This document shows positions 1 through 11,045 of a DNA stretch of 64,000 nt, piece by piece. The stretch spans positions 35,936,597 through 36,000,596 of the forward strand of contig NC_041395.2 in the NCBI RefSeq assembly GCF_900747795.2. Direction: 5' to 3'. The position numbers were made by a program, and so were the translations under genes. Below the pieces are notes generated by a model, which did no database searches, was not told the DNA's origin, and saw only the letters and a program-made list of their open reading frames with translations. Positions within the stretch are counted from its first letter, which is position 1, and each line of letters begins with the position of its first letter. The stretch comes from Erpetoichthys calabaricus (lineage: Eukaryota > Chordata > Cladistia > Polypteriformes > Polypteridae).

Positions 1-1212
1 CCCTCCATGACCTGGAATCAGGTTAAACCTATTTAAGAATTTTTAATATGTAAATTATTTGTTATATAGTGAATGATTGCTAACACTATAAGAAGCAATA
101 TTTGGAACCAGAAATCAATGTTTTCACTGCTGAAGACATATTTTACAAATTTAAATAGTAGTTGCGTAATCATCAAATATCAACAGAAAGGGGTTCATAA
201 AATGAAAGGGGTACATGAAGATGAAGTAGTTATCTTACATGATTTCAAATGCAAGGATTTACCTATTTTCTTCCGGAAATAGCAGCAACATATAAAGACG
301 ATGAGCGCAGCAAATGCAATGATGGTCATGCCAATGGCAGCTTCAAGCCATTGAATGTTTCTGTGTTCATTCATTGCTGTAAAAACATAATGTGAAGGGT
401 TATATTTCTGTGAAATTAAGTATTTATGCTTTTAAATATCATGAGTATAATATAAAAAACATGCCATAGTGAAGCTTGAAAAATTTGTGAATCCTATTGA
501 ACTTCTTTAACTTTTCAGCGTTATAATCAAATCTTTATGTAACTGAAACTGGTATTTACTTTTACAGAGAATAAAGCCTACAGTCAAAGAAAGTATTTGT
601 TTAAAAACAGTATTGGAATATAAAAATAAATGGGCAATGGAAACAACAATTTGCTCAGGTTCAATATTTCCTGAAACCCTTACACTACATTTTCCAAAAC
701 TCTTGATGTCTTCAATAATTTCCTAATTATTGTCTCTCTTGGCACAAACTGTGTCACTTTATGGGAGGATAAAGTTATGGGTCCCCTAACATTTGAGTAT
801 GAACCAAATTTTATTCTTTCTTATTTTTCTATTAAATAAATCAAATCATCTAAAGAATACATGGAATATGTGGAGAACCGTTGTTTCTTTTATCTGAATA
901 TGGCCTAGTTTAGATCAAGTATTCATTTCTTAATTAAATAATTTAATTACATTATTAGTTCAAAAATTTGCATTCAATTATATATACAATTTAACATAGT
1001 GGATAAGATCCTAAATAAATGATATAAGATCTCAAAGACCCTAGTTGGTTCATATTGATTATCAAATCTGGAGTTCTTCATGGATGTATATTTAGATAAG
1101 GAAAACTGTTTTGGGTTTCCTGAACGTCTGTACAACTGGGCAGCCTTCAAGAAATTACATTTTTATTGCTTAGTTAATCATACATATCCTTAAATATATA
1201 CAGTATATATAT
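1..1212. other. AT-rich stretch with no recognised feature
   Basis: I see no convincing exon, RNA gene or transposon end here. Short open frames lack splice context and recognisable domains. The last 30 bases are an AT dinucleotide tract that served as target for the adjoining LTR. Confidence 0.5.
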
Positions 1213-1562
1213 TGTCACACACGTGCGTTTGGGAGTCAACCAAAGGGACCAGAAAACACCAATTCCACGGCATGCCAGGGAGTGGCGGGTTGCACTAAAC
1301 CTTTCTCTTTTCTGTCCGCACATCAAACACAAGAAATTCTGCCTGTGTACAATTACGGTCCGAGGACGTCACTTCCAGTTCAGCTCCAATGACATCACAT
1401 CTCTTGAACCATCATAAAAACTCTCCATCCTTCATACTTGAGCAGTTCTGTTTTGGACTCTAACCTGTAACACTGTATGCAGATTTAAGCCTTTTGCAGA
1501 CAGGGAAACTAAATGGGTGGCTGCCCCAAACCTTTGTTGTGTGTCTGGCTATTTCTTTCACA
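1213..1562 (+). mobile_element. Candidate solo LTR (about 350 bp)
   Basis: The stretch begins TGTCACAC and ends TTTCACA, giving the 5'-TG...CA-3' ends of a long terminal repeat. It is flanked on both sides by ATAT, a possible 4-bp target duplication, although the flank is AT-repeat and so weak evidence. A TATA-like CATAAAAA lies near 1421. No internal coding region adjoins it, so it reads as a fossil solo LTR of an LTR retrotransposon or retrovirus-like element. The family is not determined. Confidence 0.5.
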
Positions 1563-1567
1563 ATATG

Positions 1568-2735
1568 TACTGATGAACCAAAACTTACGATGAAGTGAAT
1601 GACATTGACCATCTTGCAACAACGGTGCATATCAAGGTCTGGGATATATTAACCAATACATTAGGTACTCATAGTTGTAGTTTTGAAAGCAGAAGATATT
1701 GGCAGGTGTAAAGACCTGAGTGAGTTTGATATGGGACAAATCTTTGTGGCTACACATCTGAGTCAGAGCATTTACAAAACAGCAAGGCATGTTGAGTACT
1801 CACAGTTAGTCATTTTGAGTACCTAATGACACAGACCTAAGAAGGGAACAATGATGAACCACCGACAGCGTGTTGAGAGGCCAATGCTGGTCTCACATGC
1901 TTATTTAGAGCTCCGTGTTGTAACATTTCAGTTTCCCAATTGAGTACATTCACTTCAGTTTCAGGTAAGACTATTTAGAGAAACAAGAAGTTGCAAATGA
2001 TTTATTGAAACAACATTTTGTTATGGAAATAGAGAACAATGTAAATGTATTCAATGTGTATTACTTCACTCCAAATGCAATTCATCCAAAAGTTACATTT
2101 CAGGCTAACTAGGTGATTATATGTATGTTTTATTTTAAACAATTGATAATTTAGGTAGCTTTATTTTCTATAAATTGTCTGACTTGTATTTCTGAGTTGG
2201 AAAAGTATTTACATGGAATTCCCAACTCAGCATCTTGGATTTACCTTCTGTCCAAATGCATATGAACACAGCACAACACTCATTGATGTGTGAGGTTAAC
2301 TAAAAGCTAACCCATCTAGTATGATCCAACAGAAGGTTTAAAGTGGTACCATCTGCACATAATTTTAATGATGATTACAGGAGTAGTATGTCATGAATAC
2401 ATCAATTCCTGCTGAGTATGGGACTGTACAGCCACAGGTCTGTCAGAGTACCCATGATAACCCCTATCCACCTTCAAAAGCACCCAAAACAGGAACACAA
2501 GCATCAGACCTAGACTTTGGATTAATGGTCCAATGAATCACATTTTGTTTTGCACCATATGGATGGCCGGGAATTTATGTGTGTCATTTACCTGGGGAAG
2601 AGATATCACCATGAAGCACTGTGGGAAGAAGAAAAGTCAGTGGACAAGGTGTGATGCTTTGTCAAGATATTCATGTGAGCATAAATTTGACATGTACCTC
2701 CTACCTAAATATCATTGCAGTCCAGGTAACACCCT
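1568..2735 (+). mobile_element. Tc1-like DNA transposon, 5' part
   Basis: The left end (ACTGATGAACC...) mirrors the right end at 6176-6193 (GGGCTCATCAGTGTA), as expected for Tc1 inverted repeats. Nucleotides 2290-2735 match the transposase region of a common fish Tc1 family: the order of motifs corresponds to 'RPVRVPMLTPVH', 'HVDGRVRVRRLPGE' and 'MGRR', with many mutations. The copy is dead, with stops and frameshifts throughout. It is interrupted at about 2735 by a CR1 LINE insertion and resumes at about 5766. An AT-rich stretch at about 1910-2290 does not match the family and may be a further insertion. Confidence 0.75.
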
Positions 2736-2959
2736 GCCTCGCATATGTGCCTGTGGACCATCTTCCAGGCACTGGTGAGATTAACAGTTCCACCCTGGGA
2801 CGAGAGGAGGCACTAACACTATCTTTATCTTCCCTTTCCCTTGTAGCATTGAATGGCCAGCCAAGAGCAATTCCTACCTCTGCCCACACCCTCCCAGCAC
2901 CAATGATATAAAAAGAGGCTACCAAGGAACAGGGACAGTATTTGACCTACATAATGGAC

Positions 2960-3390
2960 GGGGAGTTTAATGGAGGGGTTGGTTTAAAACTATTTGTGGA
3001 GGGACAAACAACGGTGTAGAAATAAAAATGCATAGTAATATATTTCTAACCCAACATTTAAATGTAGAAGGAATGACACATTAAAAATAGCTTGCCTTAA
3101 AGCAAGCTGTATCAAAAATAAGGCAAGTGAGTTGGAGTTGTATTTAGAAAAACATAAATATGATATTACAGCAATAACTGAAATCTGGCTAAATAACAAA
3201 CATGGGGATGAGTATAACACAGAGGGATACACATTTTTAGGAAGGACAGAGAGAACAGAAAAGGAGGTGGGGTTGCCATTTATGTCAAACAGAATTTAAA
3301 TGCAAATCCTCATTTGGTCAATCAGCCCCGTCTTAGTTAGCCAGGAAAGCATTAGGGAAAGAGGCCTTATTTTAGGAGGGTGTTATAGAC
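2960..3390 (+). mobile_element. CR1-type LINE, endonuclease-domain part (upstream of the hAT insertion)
   Basis: Translated in broken frames this gives an AP-endonuclease start: 'NKASELELYLEKHKYDI' followed by an 'ITEIWL' motif and 'GYTFLGR', typical of CR1-clade ORF2. It is cut at 3390 by a hAT element and continues at 4188 with 'YRPPNAES' and 'VVMGDFN'. The stretch 2736-2959, just before it, is not assigned to any family, although a TATA-like GATATAAAAAG lies at about 2904. Confidence 0.75.
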
Positions 3391-4187
3391 CAGGGGTAGG
3401 CAACGTCGGTCCTGGAGTGCCACAGTATGTGCAGGTTTTTGTTCCAACCCAGTTCCTTAACGAGAACTCAATTATTGCTGATGAAGCACATATTGCTTAA
3501 GTGACATTTTAATGTTTCATTTTAGTGGTCTCGCTTGTTAAGGTTCTCCAACCTTAATTGCTTATTTCAATCTTAAACTGCTGCATTCAGTGTTTTAATT
3601 GCTCCTTATTAGCAATAAGATGTAAAACAGGGGTAGGCAATGTCGGTCCTGGTGAGCCGCAGTGGCTACAGGTTTTCATTCAACCCAATTGCTTAATTAG
3701 AAACCAATCATTGCCAATCTCAGACCTTATTTAATTTTATAGCTTGTTAGTCTGTGCAATGTAAGGCTTTTATATCGTAGATTTTTTTCCTTTCCAAGGA
3801 TATCATCCAAATGATTTGAAGCCTAAAACAGATCATTTTCAGTCTGTCACATTTTTCTATTAAATGTTTTATTAAATCAAACCGTGCATGATGAACACAC
3901 ACAGATGTAATTGGAAAAAAGCTAGCTGGAGAACTGCTGGCTGCTTTGTCTTTTACATCTTATTGCTAATAAGGAGCAATTAAAACACTGAATGCAGCAG
4001 TTTAAGATTGAAATAAGCAATTAAGGTTGGAGAACCTTAACAAGCGAGACCACTAAAATGAAGCATCAAAATGTCACTTAAGCAATATGTGCTTCATCAG
4101 CAATAATTGAGTTCTCGTTAAGGAACTGGGTTGGAACAAAAACCTGCACATACTGTGGCACTCCAGGACCGACGTTGCCTACCCCTG
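3391..4187. mobile_element. Fold-back hAT-type non-autonomous element, 797 bp
   Basis: Both ends read CAGGGGTAGGCAACGTCGG inward, and the element is flanked by an exact 8-bp duplication TTATAGAC (3383-3390 and 4188-4195), the hAT hallmark. The outer 237 bp on each side (3391-3627 and 3951-4187) are inverted repeats that differ at only about two positions. The part 3628-4187, read on the minus strand, is by itself a full element of the family also seen at 22092-22632, so 3391-3627 is an extra inverted copy of one arm. It is inserted in the CR1 LINE. Confidence 0.85.
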
Positions 4188-5590
4188 TTATAGACCACCC
4201 AATGCAGAGAGTAATTTCAACACACATCCTTTTAGTAATATTTAAAAGGCAAGTTTACAGGGAGATATTGTAGTCATGGGGGACTTTAATTATTCGAATA
4301 TTAACTGGGATAACCTTGAAAATGGAGGAGCACAAAAGCAGGAGCTTTTAGAAGTAATCAGTGACTGTTTTTAAACACAGCATGTTAAAGCACCAACACG
4401 GGGTGAATCCTGTCTAGATTAAGTATTTTGTAATAATCAAGATAGAATTAAGGGTGTAGAGGTGATTGAACCATTAGGGTCAAGTGACAATAATATGATA
4501 CAGTTCTCAGTGTTTTGTAAGAGTGCAAATGCAAAGACTAAAATTGTTTAACTTTGATAGGGCAAATTTTGAGCAGATGCGGCAAAGTCTAAGAAGGATA
4601 GATGGATAAGATTTTTAATGTGGAGACAGTAAAGGAGCAGTGGAACAGGTTTAAAATGTTTTACATGTAATGCAGGACAGGTACTGTAAATACCTAAATT
4701 TGGAATTAATACAAAATTTTTAAAAACTCCATGATGGGTTAATAAAGTGTTAAAAAAAACAAGCTGCAAAGGAAAAACAGCCTTATAAGGCATATGAGAC
4801 TATTAACTCCAAAGTGGATTGTAGGGTGTATGAGAACATGGGGGCAACCATTAAGAAGGTAAAGTATTACACATAGGAAGTAAAATTTATAGGTTTGAAT
4901 ACACAATGGGAGGTCTTAAAATCGAGAGTACACCTTATGAGAAGGATTTAGGAGTCATAGTGGACTCTAAGCTGTCAACTTCCAGACAGTGTTCAGAAGC
5001 CATTAAGAAGGCAAACAGAATGTTAGGTTATATAGCACAATGTGTGGAGTACAAGTCCAAAGAGGTTCTGCTCAAGCTTTTTGATGCACTGGTGAGGCCT
5101 CATCTGGAGTACTGTGTGCAGTTTTGATCTCCAGGCTACAGAAAGGACATAGTAGTGGTAGAAAAGCTCCAGAGAAGAGCAACTAGGCTGATTCCAGGGC
5201 TACAATGGATGAATTATGAAGAAAGATTAAAAGAGCTGAGCCTATACAGTTTAAGCAAAAGAAGATTAAGAGGTGACATGATTGAAGTGTTTAAAATTAG
5301 GAAGGGAATTAACTCAGTGGATCAAGACTATTATTTTAAAATGAGTTCATCAAGAACATGGGGACACAGTTGCAAACTTGTTAAGGGTAAATTTTGCGCA
5401 AACATTAGGACGTTTTTCTTTACACAGATAACCATAGACACTTGGAGTAAGCTACCAAGTAATGTGGTAGACAGTAAGACTTTCAAAACTAGACTTGGTG
5501 TTTTTTTAGAAGAATTTAGTGGATTGGACAGGCAAGCTTTGTTGGGCTGAATGGCCTGTTCTCGTGTAGATTGTTCTAATGCTCTAATAT
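4188..5590 (+). mobile_element. CR1-type LINE, rest of endonuclease and reverse-transcriptase C-terminus
   Basis: 4188-4520 continues the endonuclease ('VVMGDFNYSNINW', 'LGSSDNN'). 4880-5550 encodes the C-terminal third of the reverse transcriptase in two broken frames: 'EKDLGVIVDSKLS', 'KKANRMLGYI', 'ALVRPHLEYCVQF', 'QRRATRLIPGL', 'YEERLKELSLYSL', 'RRLRGDMIEVFK'. Most of the central reverse-transcriptase domain is missing between about 4550 and 4880. The end near 5570 (TTCTAATGCTCTAATATG) resembles the CR1 8-bp 3' repeats. The copy is inserted in a Tc1 element and is inactive. Confidence 0.85.
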
Positions 5591-5765
5591 GAGAAGGACA
5601 GAGATCTCACACATTGTCAGCAATAATTTAGAGTAAGGCTGATAGTAGTCACATTTGCTTTCAATTTTTAATGCTGTACAGCTATATTTATTATTATTAA
5701 TTAAACAGGGCAACCTGGTTGGTGCTCTGACCATTTGTCTGTCTACACTAGTCTGCTTTCTCAGA

Positions 5766-6193
5766 CACATTACAACTCCTTCAAAACATCAGTATTCCCC
5801 AGTGGAGGTGGAATCTTCCAGCAGTATAATATGCTCTGCCACACTGCACAGATTGTTTGGGAATGGTCTGAGTTGCACCCCCTGTGTCTGGGTTTGTCTG
5901 AGTAACAGGATAATGAGTTCAAAGTGTTATCCTGGCCACCATATTCTCCAGATCTCAATACAATTGAGTCTCTGTGGGATGTTTTGGAACAGCGAGTTCA
6001 ATCTGCAAAGGCTCCACCATGCAACTTAAAGTAGTTAGAGGATCTGTTGCCTTCATCCTGTTGCAGATACCACAGGACACTTTCAGAGGTCTTGTAGAGT
6101 TCATGCCTTGGTGTGTCAGAGTTGTTTTGGTGGCATGTGGAGTAGCACCAGTATATTAAGCAGGTAGTCAAAATGTTTGGGCTCATCAGTGTA
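5766..6193 (+). mobile_element. Tc1-like DNA transposon, 3' part
   Basis: This is the continuation of the element begun at 1568. It encodes the C-terminal transposase half in degenerate form, with '[19 protein letters not shown]' around the last catalytic acid region, followed by 'HRTLSEVL'. It ends in GGGCTCATCAGTGTA, the inverted repeat. Stops and frameshifts make it a fossil. About 3 kb of later insertions separate the two parts. Confidence 0.8.
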
Positions 6194-6239
6194 GATGTGT
6201 ATGTATTGCTTTATCTATTTAATTTATTCCAACTTTAAA

Positions 6240-6331
6240 TTTATAAAATGTACCATGCCATCTCACTGTTCACACAGGACCAATTTAGACATGCCAGTCA
6301 ACTAAATGTGCATATTTTTGGAATCTGGTAG
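6240..6331 (-). mobile_element. Decayed fragment of the common fish SINE-like repeat (minus strand)
   Basis: ACCAATTTAGACATGCCAG and the following bases match, in reverse, the central region of the better-preserved copy at 28804-29153. It is very divergent. Confidence 0.35.
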
Positions 6332-6343
6332 GAATACCAAAAT

Positions 6344-6650
6344 CCATCCATCCATCCATCCATCCATCCATCCATCCATCCATCCATCCATCCATTCTGT
6401 TCCACTTATCCGAGGTCGGGTATCGGGGGCAGCAGCTTGAGCAGAGATGCCCAGACTTCCCTCTTCCCAGCCACTTCTTCTAGCTCTTCCGGGGGAATCC
6501 CAAGGCGTTCCCAGGCCAGCCGAGAGACATAGTCCCTCCAGCGTGTCCTGGGTATTCCCCTGGGCCTCCTCCCGGTTAGACGTGCTCGGAACACCTCACC
6601 AGGGAGGCGTCCAGGAGGCATCCTGATCAGGTGCCTGAGCCACCTCATCT
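6344..6650 (-). mobile_element. Rex3/RTE-like LINE, 5'-truncated 3' end
   Basis: Read on the minus strand it encodes the reverse-transcriptase C-terminus ('[18 protein letters not shown]', '[18 protein letters not shown]') and ends in a (GGAT)n tail at 6344-6394, like the GATG-repeat 3' tails of Rex3 LINEs. It is flanked by an exact 12-bp duplication GAATACCAAAAT (6332-6343 and 6651-6662), so the insertion boundaries are certain. The target downstream is a short tandem array of ACCAAATAACTAGT-like units (6655-6715). Confidence 0.9.
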
Positions 6651-6930
6651 GAATACCAAAATATCAATATACCAAATAACTAGTATACCAAATAACTGAA
6701 TACCAAAATAACTAGTGAAACACTACGGAGAAACAAGAAGAACAAGCAAAATGAATTCAATGACTGATCAGTGATTTTGGAGCCCCACAGGCATTTTTCT
6801 AGTGGTTTTTCTTAATTTCACTTTGTCACTTTGCCTAAATGTATAGTCTGCAATCTCTGAAATAAACAACATTCTCAAACAAACATGCAAACAACAATGC
6901 TAGTTTTTTCACACCTTTATCACACAGACA

Positions 6931-7335
6931 CCATACACTCTTAAAAATATTGATTCTTTAATGGCACTTTATGGTTATTTACTGAATTGTGTGGTTCATC
7001 GTAGGTGAAAAAAGCACAATTTCATTCTGGGAATGGCCCAGAATTTGGTTCTTTAAGCTTTGAAAAACTTCCTTTATGCAGAAAAAAACTGAAATCTTTA
7101 ATGTATTGTAGACTACCTAGCAGGACACTAACAGATTAAGAAAACTTGCTTGTGTTATTATATGCAGCAAGACTCCCTTTAAGACATATTGGTATTTCAC
7201 AAATCTTTTACTATTTGTTCATTGTTCATGGTTCTTTCCAGAACCTAAATGTAGATAGATCTTTTGGGAACCATATATTGTTCCCCTATGGCAATGTTCT
7301 GAAGAACCACACTGACACCTTTTTGTTGTTCTTGC
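6931..7335 (-). mobile_element. MITE with ACTCTTAAAAATA termini
   Basis: It starts ACACTCTTAAAAATA and ends near AAGAACCACACTGACACC. The same family is present at 26911-27381, where both ends are better kept. It is noncoding; the superfamily is probably Tc1/mariner-like, which I infer from the small TA-type target only. Confidence 0.55.
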
Positions 7336-7359
7336 TCTCACTTTCTTGTTAAAGTTTTG

Positions 7360-8560
7360 AGGTTATTGACAATGGGTAGACTGCATCAGTAATGTTAAAA
7401 ACAATTAAAAGAGAGAAAGTTCACATTCAAGAGCTGCTAGTAAACTGTGGATCAGAGAACATTCCATTGATGTTTTCAAAATAGTTAATGACATGGTACA
7501 AAAGCCTGCAGGCATTGTGTCCCTTTGATGCTGGGCTACTGACACTGGATACAGATATTAAATGGCAGAAACAATTCACACCAGTATGGCACTTCTGCAG
7601 TAAGTGTGAATTACAAAATCAGAAAACTATAAAGTTAAATCTGACTGAAGTTAATTGGTTGTTCATATAAATCAAAGGACCCTTGAAACAAAATATCTAG
7701 ATTTTTCACACTTTGTTAATGTAAAAAAAAGGGTCTCAGATTAGGTTGCAGCCTAACCCAGAAATATCGAGTCCAAGGCTGGAAACCACCCTGAACTGTT
7801 AACCAGGGCAACATAACTCCAGCAATGAAATTAATAAAACACAACTGCCCACAGGAAATTCTTACAATTCCTCCATTTGTTAACTAATCTTCTAATTCTG
7901 ATTTGAGTTACTCATGACATTATTAAATGACATTAAAACTACTACAGTCCACTCAATAAGAACAGATAAGAATGTGCATATTTACTAATTTGACAAATGT
8001 GTTTTTAGACAGGAAATAACATCGCTTTCAGGAGAAAAGGCATAGCATATTTACACTCTTGAAACAAAAATAAACACAAATATTGATATGTTTCAATACA
8101 ATGCGAAAATTATCACTAGGGTTAAATCCAAAAATGAGAATTTATCATAAAAGATTATACTATAAAATAGGTTACCTTAGAGAAGAGCGAGGTGCTTAAC
8201 TCTCATTCTGCAGTTTCCTGGATAGCTAAATGTCAGAGGTTTAGCTTTATCATTCTGCTCTCCACCCAACAACAGGATGTTAAGGTACTTGAAACATTTT
8301 AAAAAACAGACATTGAAAAACACCTGTCGACTTTAAAATATGTTTTCAAAACTGCTGAAAATGTATTTGCCTTGTAACTGAGTAATTCTGATGTCTGAAA
8401 ATGTATTTTAAAGTGCTAAAAGCACTAAACCACACCAGGTATAAAAATAAGTTGAAAAGACAGAACCAGTTTTGTTGTCATTATAATTCTTTATATATTG
8501 TTATTATTATTTAATTCAGCCCAACATCATACTTTCGTATTTTAATATAAATTGGTCTTT
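7360..8560. other. AT-rich stretch with no recognised feature
   Basis: No exon-like frame, RNA gene or transposon terminus is recognisable. Confidence 0.4.
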
Positions 8561-8565
8561 ACTCA

Positions 8566-8800
8566 AAAGTGGGAAATACAACCCTAACTTGAAAAAAGTT
8601 AGGACGGTATAAAAATGCAAATAAAAACAGAAAGCAATCATTTAAAATTCACTTTGACATGTAAATCAATTTTTAGTCTAGTCACCATATTTTTGTAAAT
8701 ATACATCTACTATACACTTGCCATTGAGGGTCTGCAGCACATTCCAAAAAATGTTGGGATGGGGCAATTTAGGGACAATAATGAGTTAAAAAAAGAAAAT
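8566..8800 (+). mobile_element. Probable DNA-transposon end fragment
   Basis: The run GGGAAATACAACCCTAACTT followed by 'GTTAGGAC' and, at 8737, 'ACATTCCAAAAAATGTTGGG' matches the terminal region of a fish DNA transposon I recognise by sequence style but cannot name. The other end was not found. Confidence 0.4.
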
Positions 8801-8811
8801 AATAATGTGAG

Positions 8812-9079
8812 TAGACACAGATGATGTGCTGGAGGTAGTAGGAAAGGAGAAAATTTTTTTTAAAAAGTGCCATTATGAACAATGCTGCACATCCTCTCTC
8901 TGACACAGTAACACAGACAACTTTCAGACAACAAATCATTCAGTATAAGTATGTGAGAAAACACTATGGGGGCTCCTTTATACCAACAACAATACGTCTG
9001 CATAATGCCTCACTGGGACTGAGATAGCCCAGTCAGAACTTTTCTTTCTTTTCAGATTTCTTACTTTATAGTCATCCTG

Positions 9080-9127
<48 letters not shown>

Positions 9128-9220
9128 TATGTATGTATGTATTTATGTATTTGTTTGTTTGTTTGTTTCTTCATTGAGATTCTGTAAAAAGCCAAATTTC
9201 CCTCTGGGGACAAATAAAGT
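8812..9220 (+). mobile_element. L2/Rex1-type LINE 3' end
   Basis: The segment carries a degenerate reverse-transcriptase C-terminus (a frame reading 'HPLSDTVTQTTFRQQII'-like, then 'GGSFIPTTIRL'-like). It is followed by a 3' UTR containing a (TGAT)n tract at 9081-9127 and AAATAAAGTT just before the CTAT tail. The same coding end occurs on the minus strand at 10785-11045. Related 3' UTR pieces with the TCTGTAAAAAGCCAAA motif occur at 46736-46805 and 50765-50875. Confidence 0.65.
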
Positions 9221-9327
<107 letters not shown>

Positions 9328-10494
9328 GAGTTTATAAGATTCAATATCCTTATATTGAGAAGGAACATCCATTCAACCTTGAAAATACAAATTCAGAGTG
9401 ATCATTAAATCAATCTCAATGGCTTCCAACAATTGTATAATTGAGCATCACTAAATTGAACACAAGGATTTGCAACAATTTATATCTTAGCACAAAAAAT
9501 TCTATATTATACTCTTATTTCACATTTCAAATAATAAATGTCTCAGGTAATTCTTCATAATTCAATTAAGACACTTTATCGTTATGTATCAAACAGGTGT
9601 AAAGCCACGATGTCAACGGGATGTTCTAATGTCTACTGCCATTATCTCTTGTGTCAAAGCATTTTGGGACTACTTCTTCTTCATCCAGGCCTGACATATA
9701 CAAAGCTAAAATATTTAAGTGAAGGTTACATCAATGATAACTTTAAAATCTACCATATGCTCAAAATAGATCTTATAATCAGGAAAACAGGAAACACACA
9801 CACCAAAAGGGTCCAGAAAAACCCTTATATTGGACTATCACTCTCTCCAGGGTTGGTTTGCTTGGTTACACCCACTGTTACTGGGATTGGTGCCAGCTTC
9901 ATAACACTGAAAAGACAAGAGAGTTTGAAGATGGATGGTTACATGTTTAAAAATAAATTAAAAAATAATATTTAATTGACTCTTCACACCAAGGCTCTGG
10001 AAGTGCAATTTAGTGTAGGTTTCACACAGTCTACTCCACTAACTTATGCAGAATGTGAATTTCACCTCAGCTACTGTATCAAAGCTCAAATCTTCATCAG
10101 AAGTAGGTTAGTAAAGAAATTCTCGAAAGTCAGAATAGGTAAATCAACAAACATTTCAGTAATCAGCTGCCGTGATCACCACCCTAGCCACAGGCTAAAG
10201 TGTTACCAGAAGACATTTTGAAAATGTGAAAAAAAATAAATGAACAAAGACGGGAGAACATCTGTGTGTGAGATCTACAAAGGCAAATATGTCAGAAAAA
10301 AATGTCATAGAGATGAATCATTGAATTCATAAACGTGTCTTATGCATTGTTGTAAAATAAGGGGATTACCGTTGCAAAACGAAAACTAATAAGGCTATCA
10401 ATCATAAAAAAAACCAGATATTGTTGAATTGTACTGTTGAATGTGTATTTTAGGCAGATGATCTGTTTGTTTCTATAAAGGTTTATAGGGCCAT
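9328..10494. other. No recognised feature
   Basis: A 145-codon open frame at 9538-9975 lacks any domain, splice or codon signal I recognise and is probably chance. Confidence 0.4.
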
Positions 10495-10595
10495 TCTTGG
10501 CACGTGTACAGAGTACAGTGAAATTCTCACTTGTATGAGGTAATCAACATGCACCACATCACCACTTCCTGGTGCCATGATAAGTGAGTAGAACT
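10495..10595 (+). repeat. Interspersed repeat with GTACAGAGTACAGTGAAATT core
   Basis: The core GTGTACAGAGTACAGTGAAA is shared with 26455-26535 and, in diverged form, with 55085-55140 and 59225-59390. This is a fish interspersed repeat of unknown class. Confidence 0.55.
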
Positions 10596-10784
10596 ACCTG
10601 ACCTCAAAATTTCCGTCTTCCTTGCTTGAAATATTTTAAAGGAATATTATATTTATTTATCACAAGGGTAAAATTTGACTTTTTACATGAGCTCATTAAA
10701 TAAACAAATGCATACAGAGATAAATAAATATAAAAAAAACTGAACACACACCAGAATGACTAAAAAGGAAAAAAAAGGTAAAAA

Positions 10785-11045
10785 GAAAGAAAAGAAAACT
10801 TCTGACTTGGCTGTCATGGTCACAGTGTGGCTTTATGCAGGCGCATTGTTGTTAGTATAAAGGAGCCCCCGTAGCATTTCTTTACACACTTTTGTTGAAT
10901 GATTTGTTGTCTGAAAGTCCTAAGTGTTAGTTTGTCAGACAGAGGATGAGCAGGTTTGTTCATCATGGCACTCCGTTTTACTTTTAATGATCTCCTTTGC
11001 TGCTACCTCTTGGGGTCCAAAGTGTGCCCCATATCTGAGCCTGCC
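10785..11045 (-). mobile_element. L2/Rex1-type LINE, C-terminal and 3' part (minus strand)
   Basis: The minus strand gives 'HPLSDKLTLRTFRQQIIQ' and 'CYGGSFILTTMRLHKA', the same C-terminus as at 8812-9220. It is separated from its upstream half (12405-12807) by an L1-type insertion. Confidence 0.65.

Noticed and set aside
9538-9975. A 145-codon open frame
   Set aside because: No domain, no splice or promoter context and no codon signal. AT-rich intergenic DNA gives such frames by chance.
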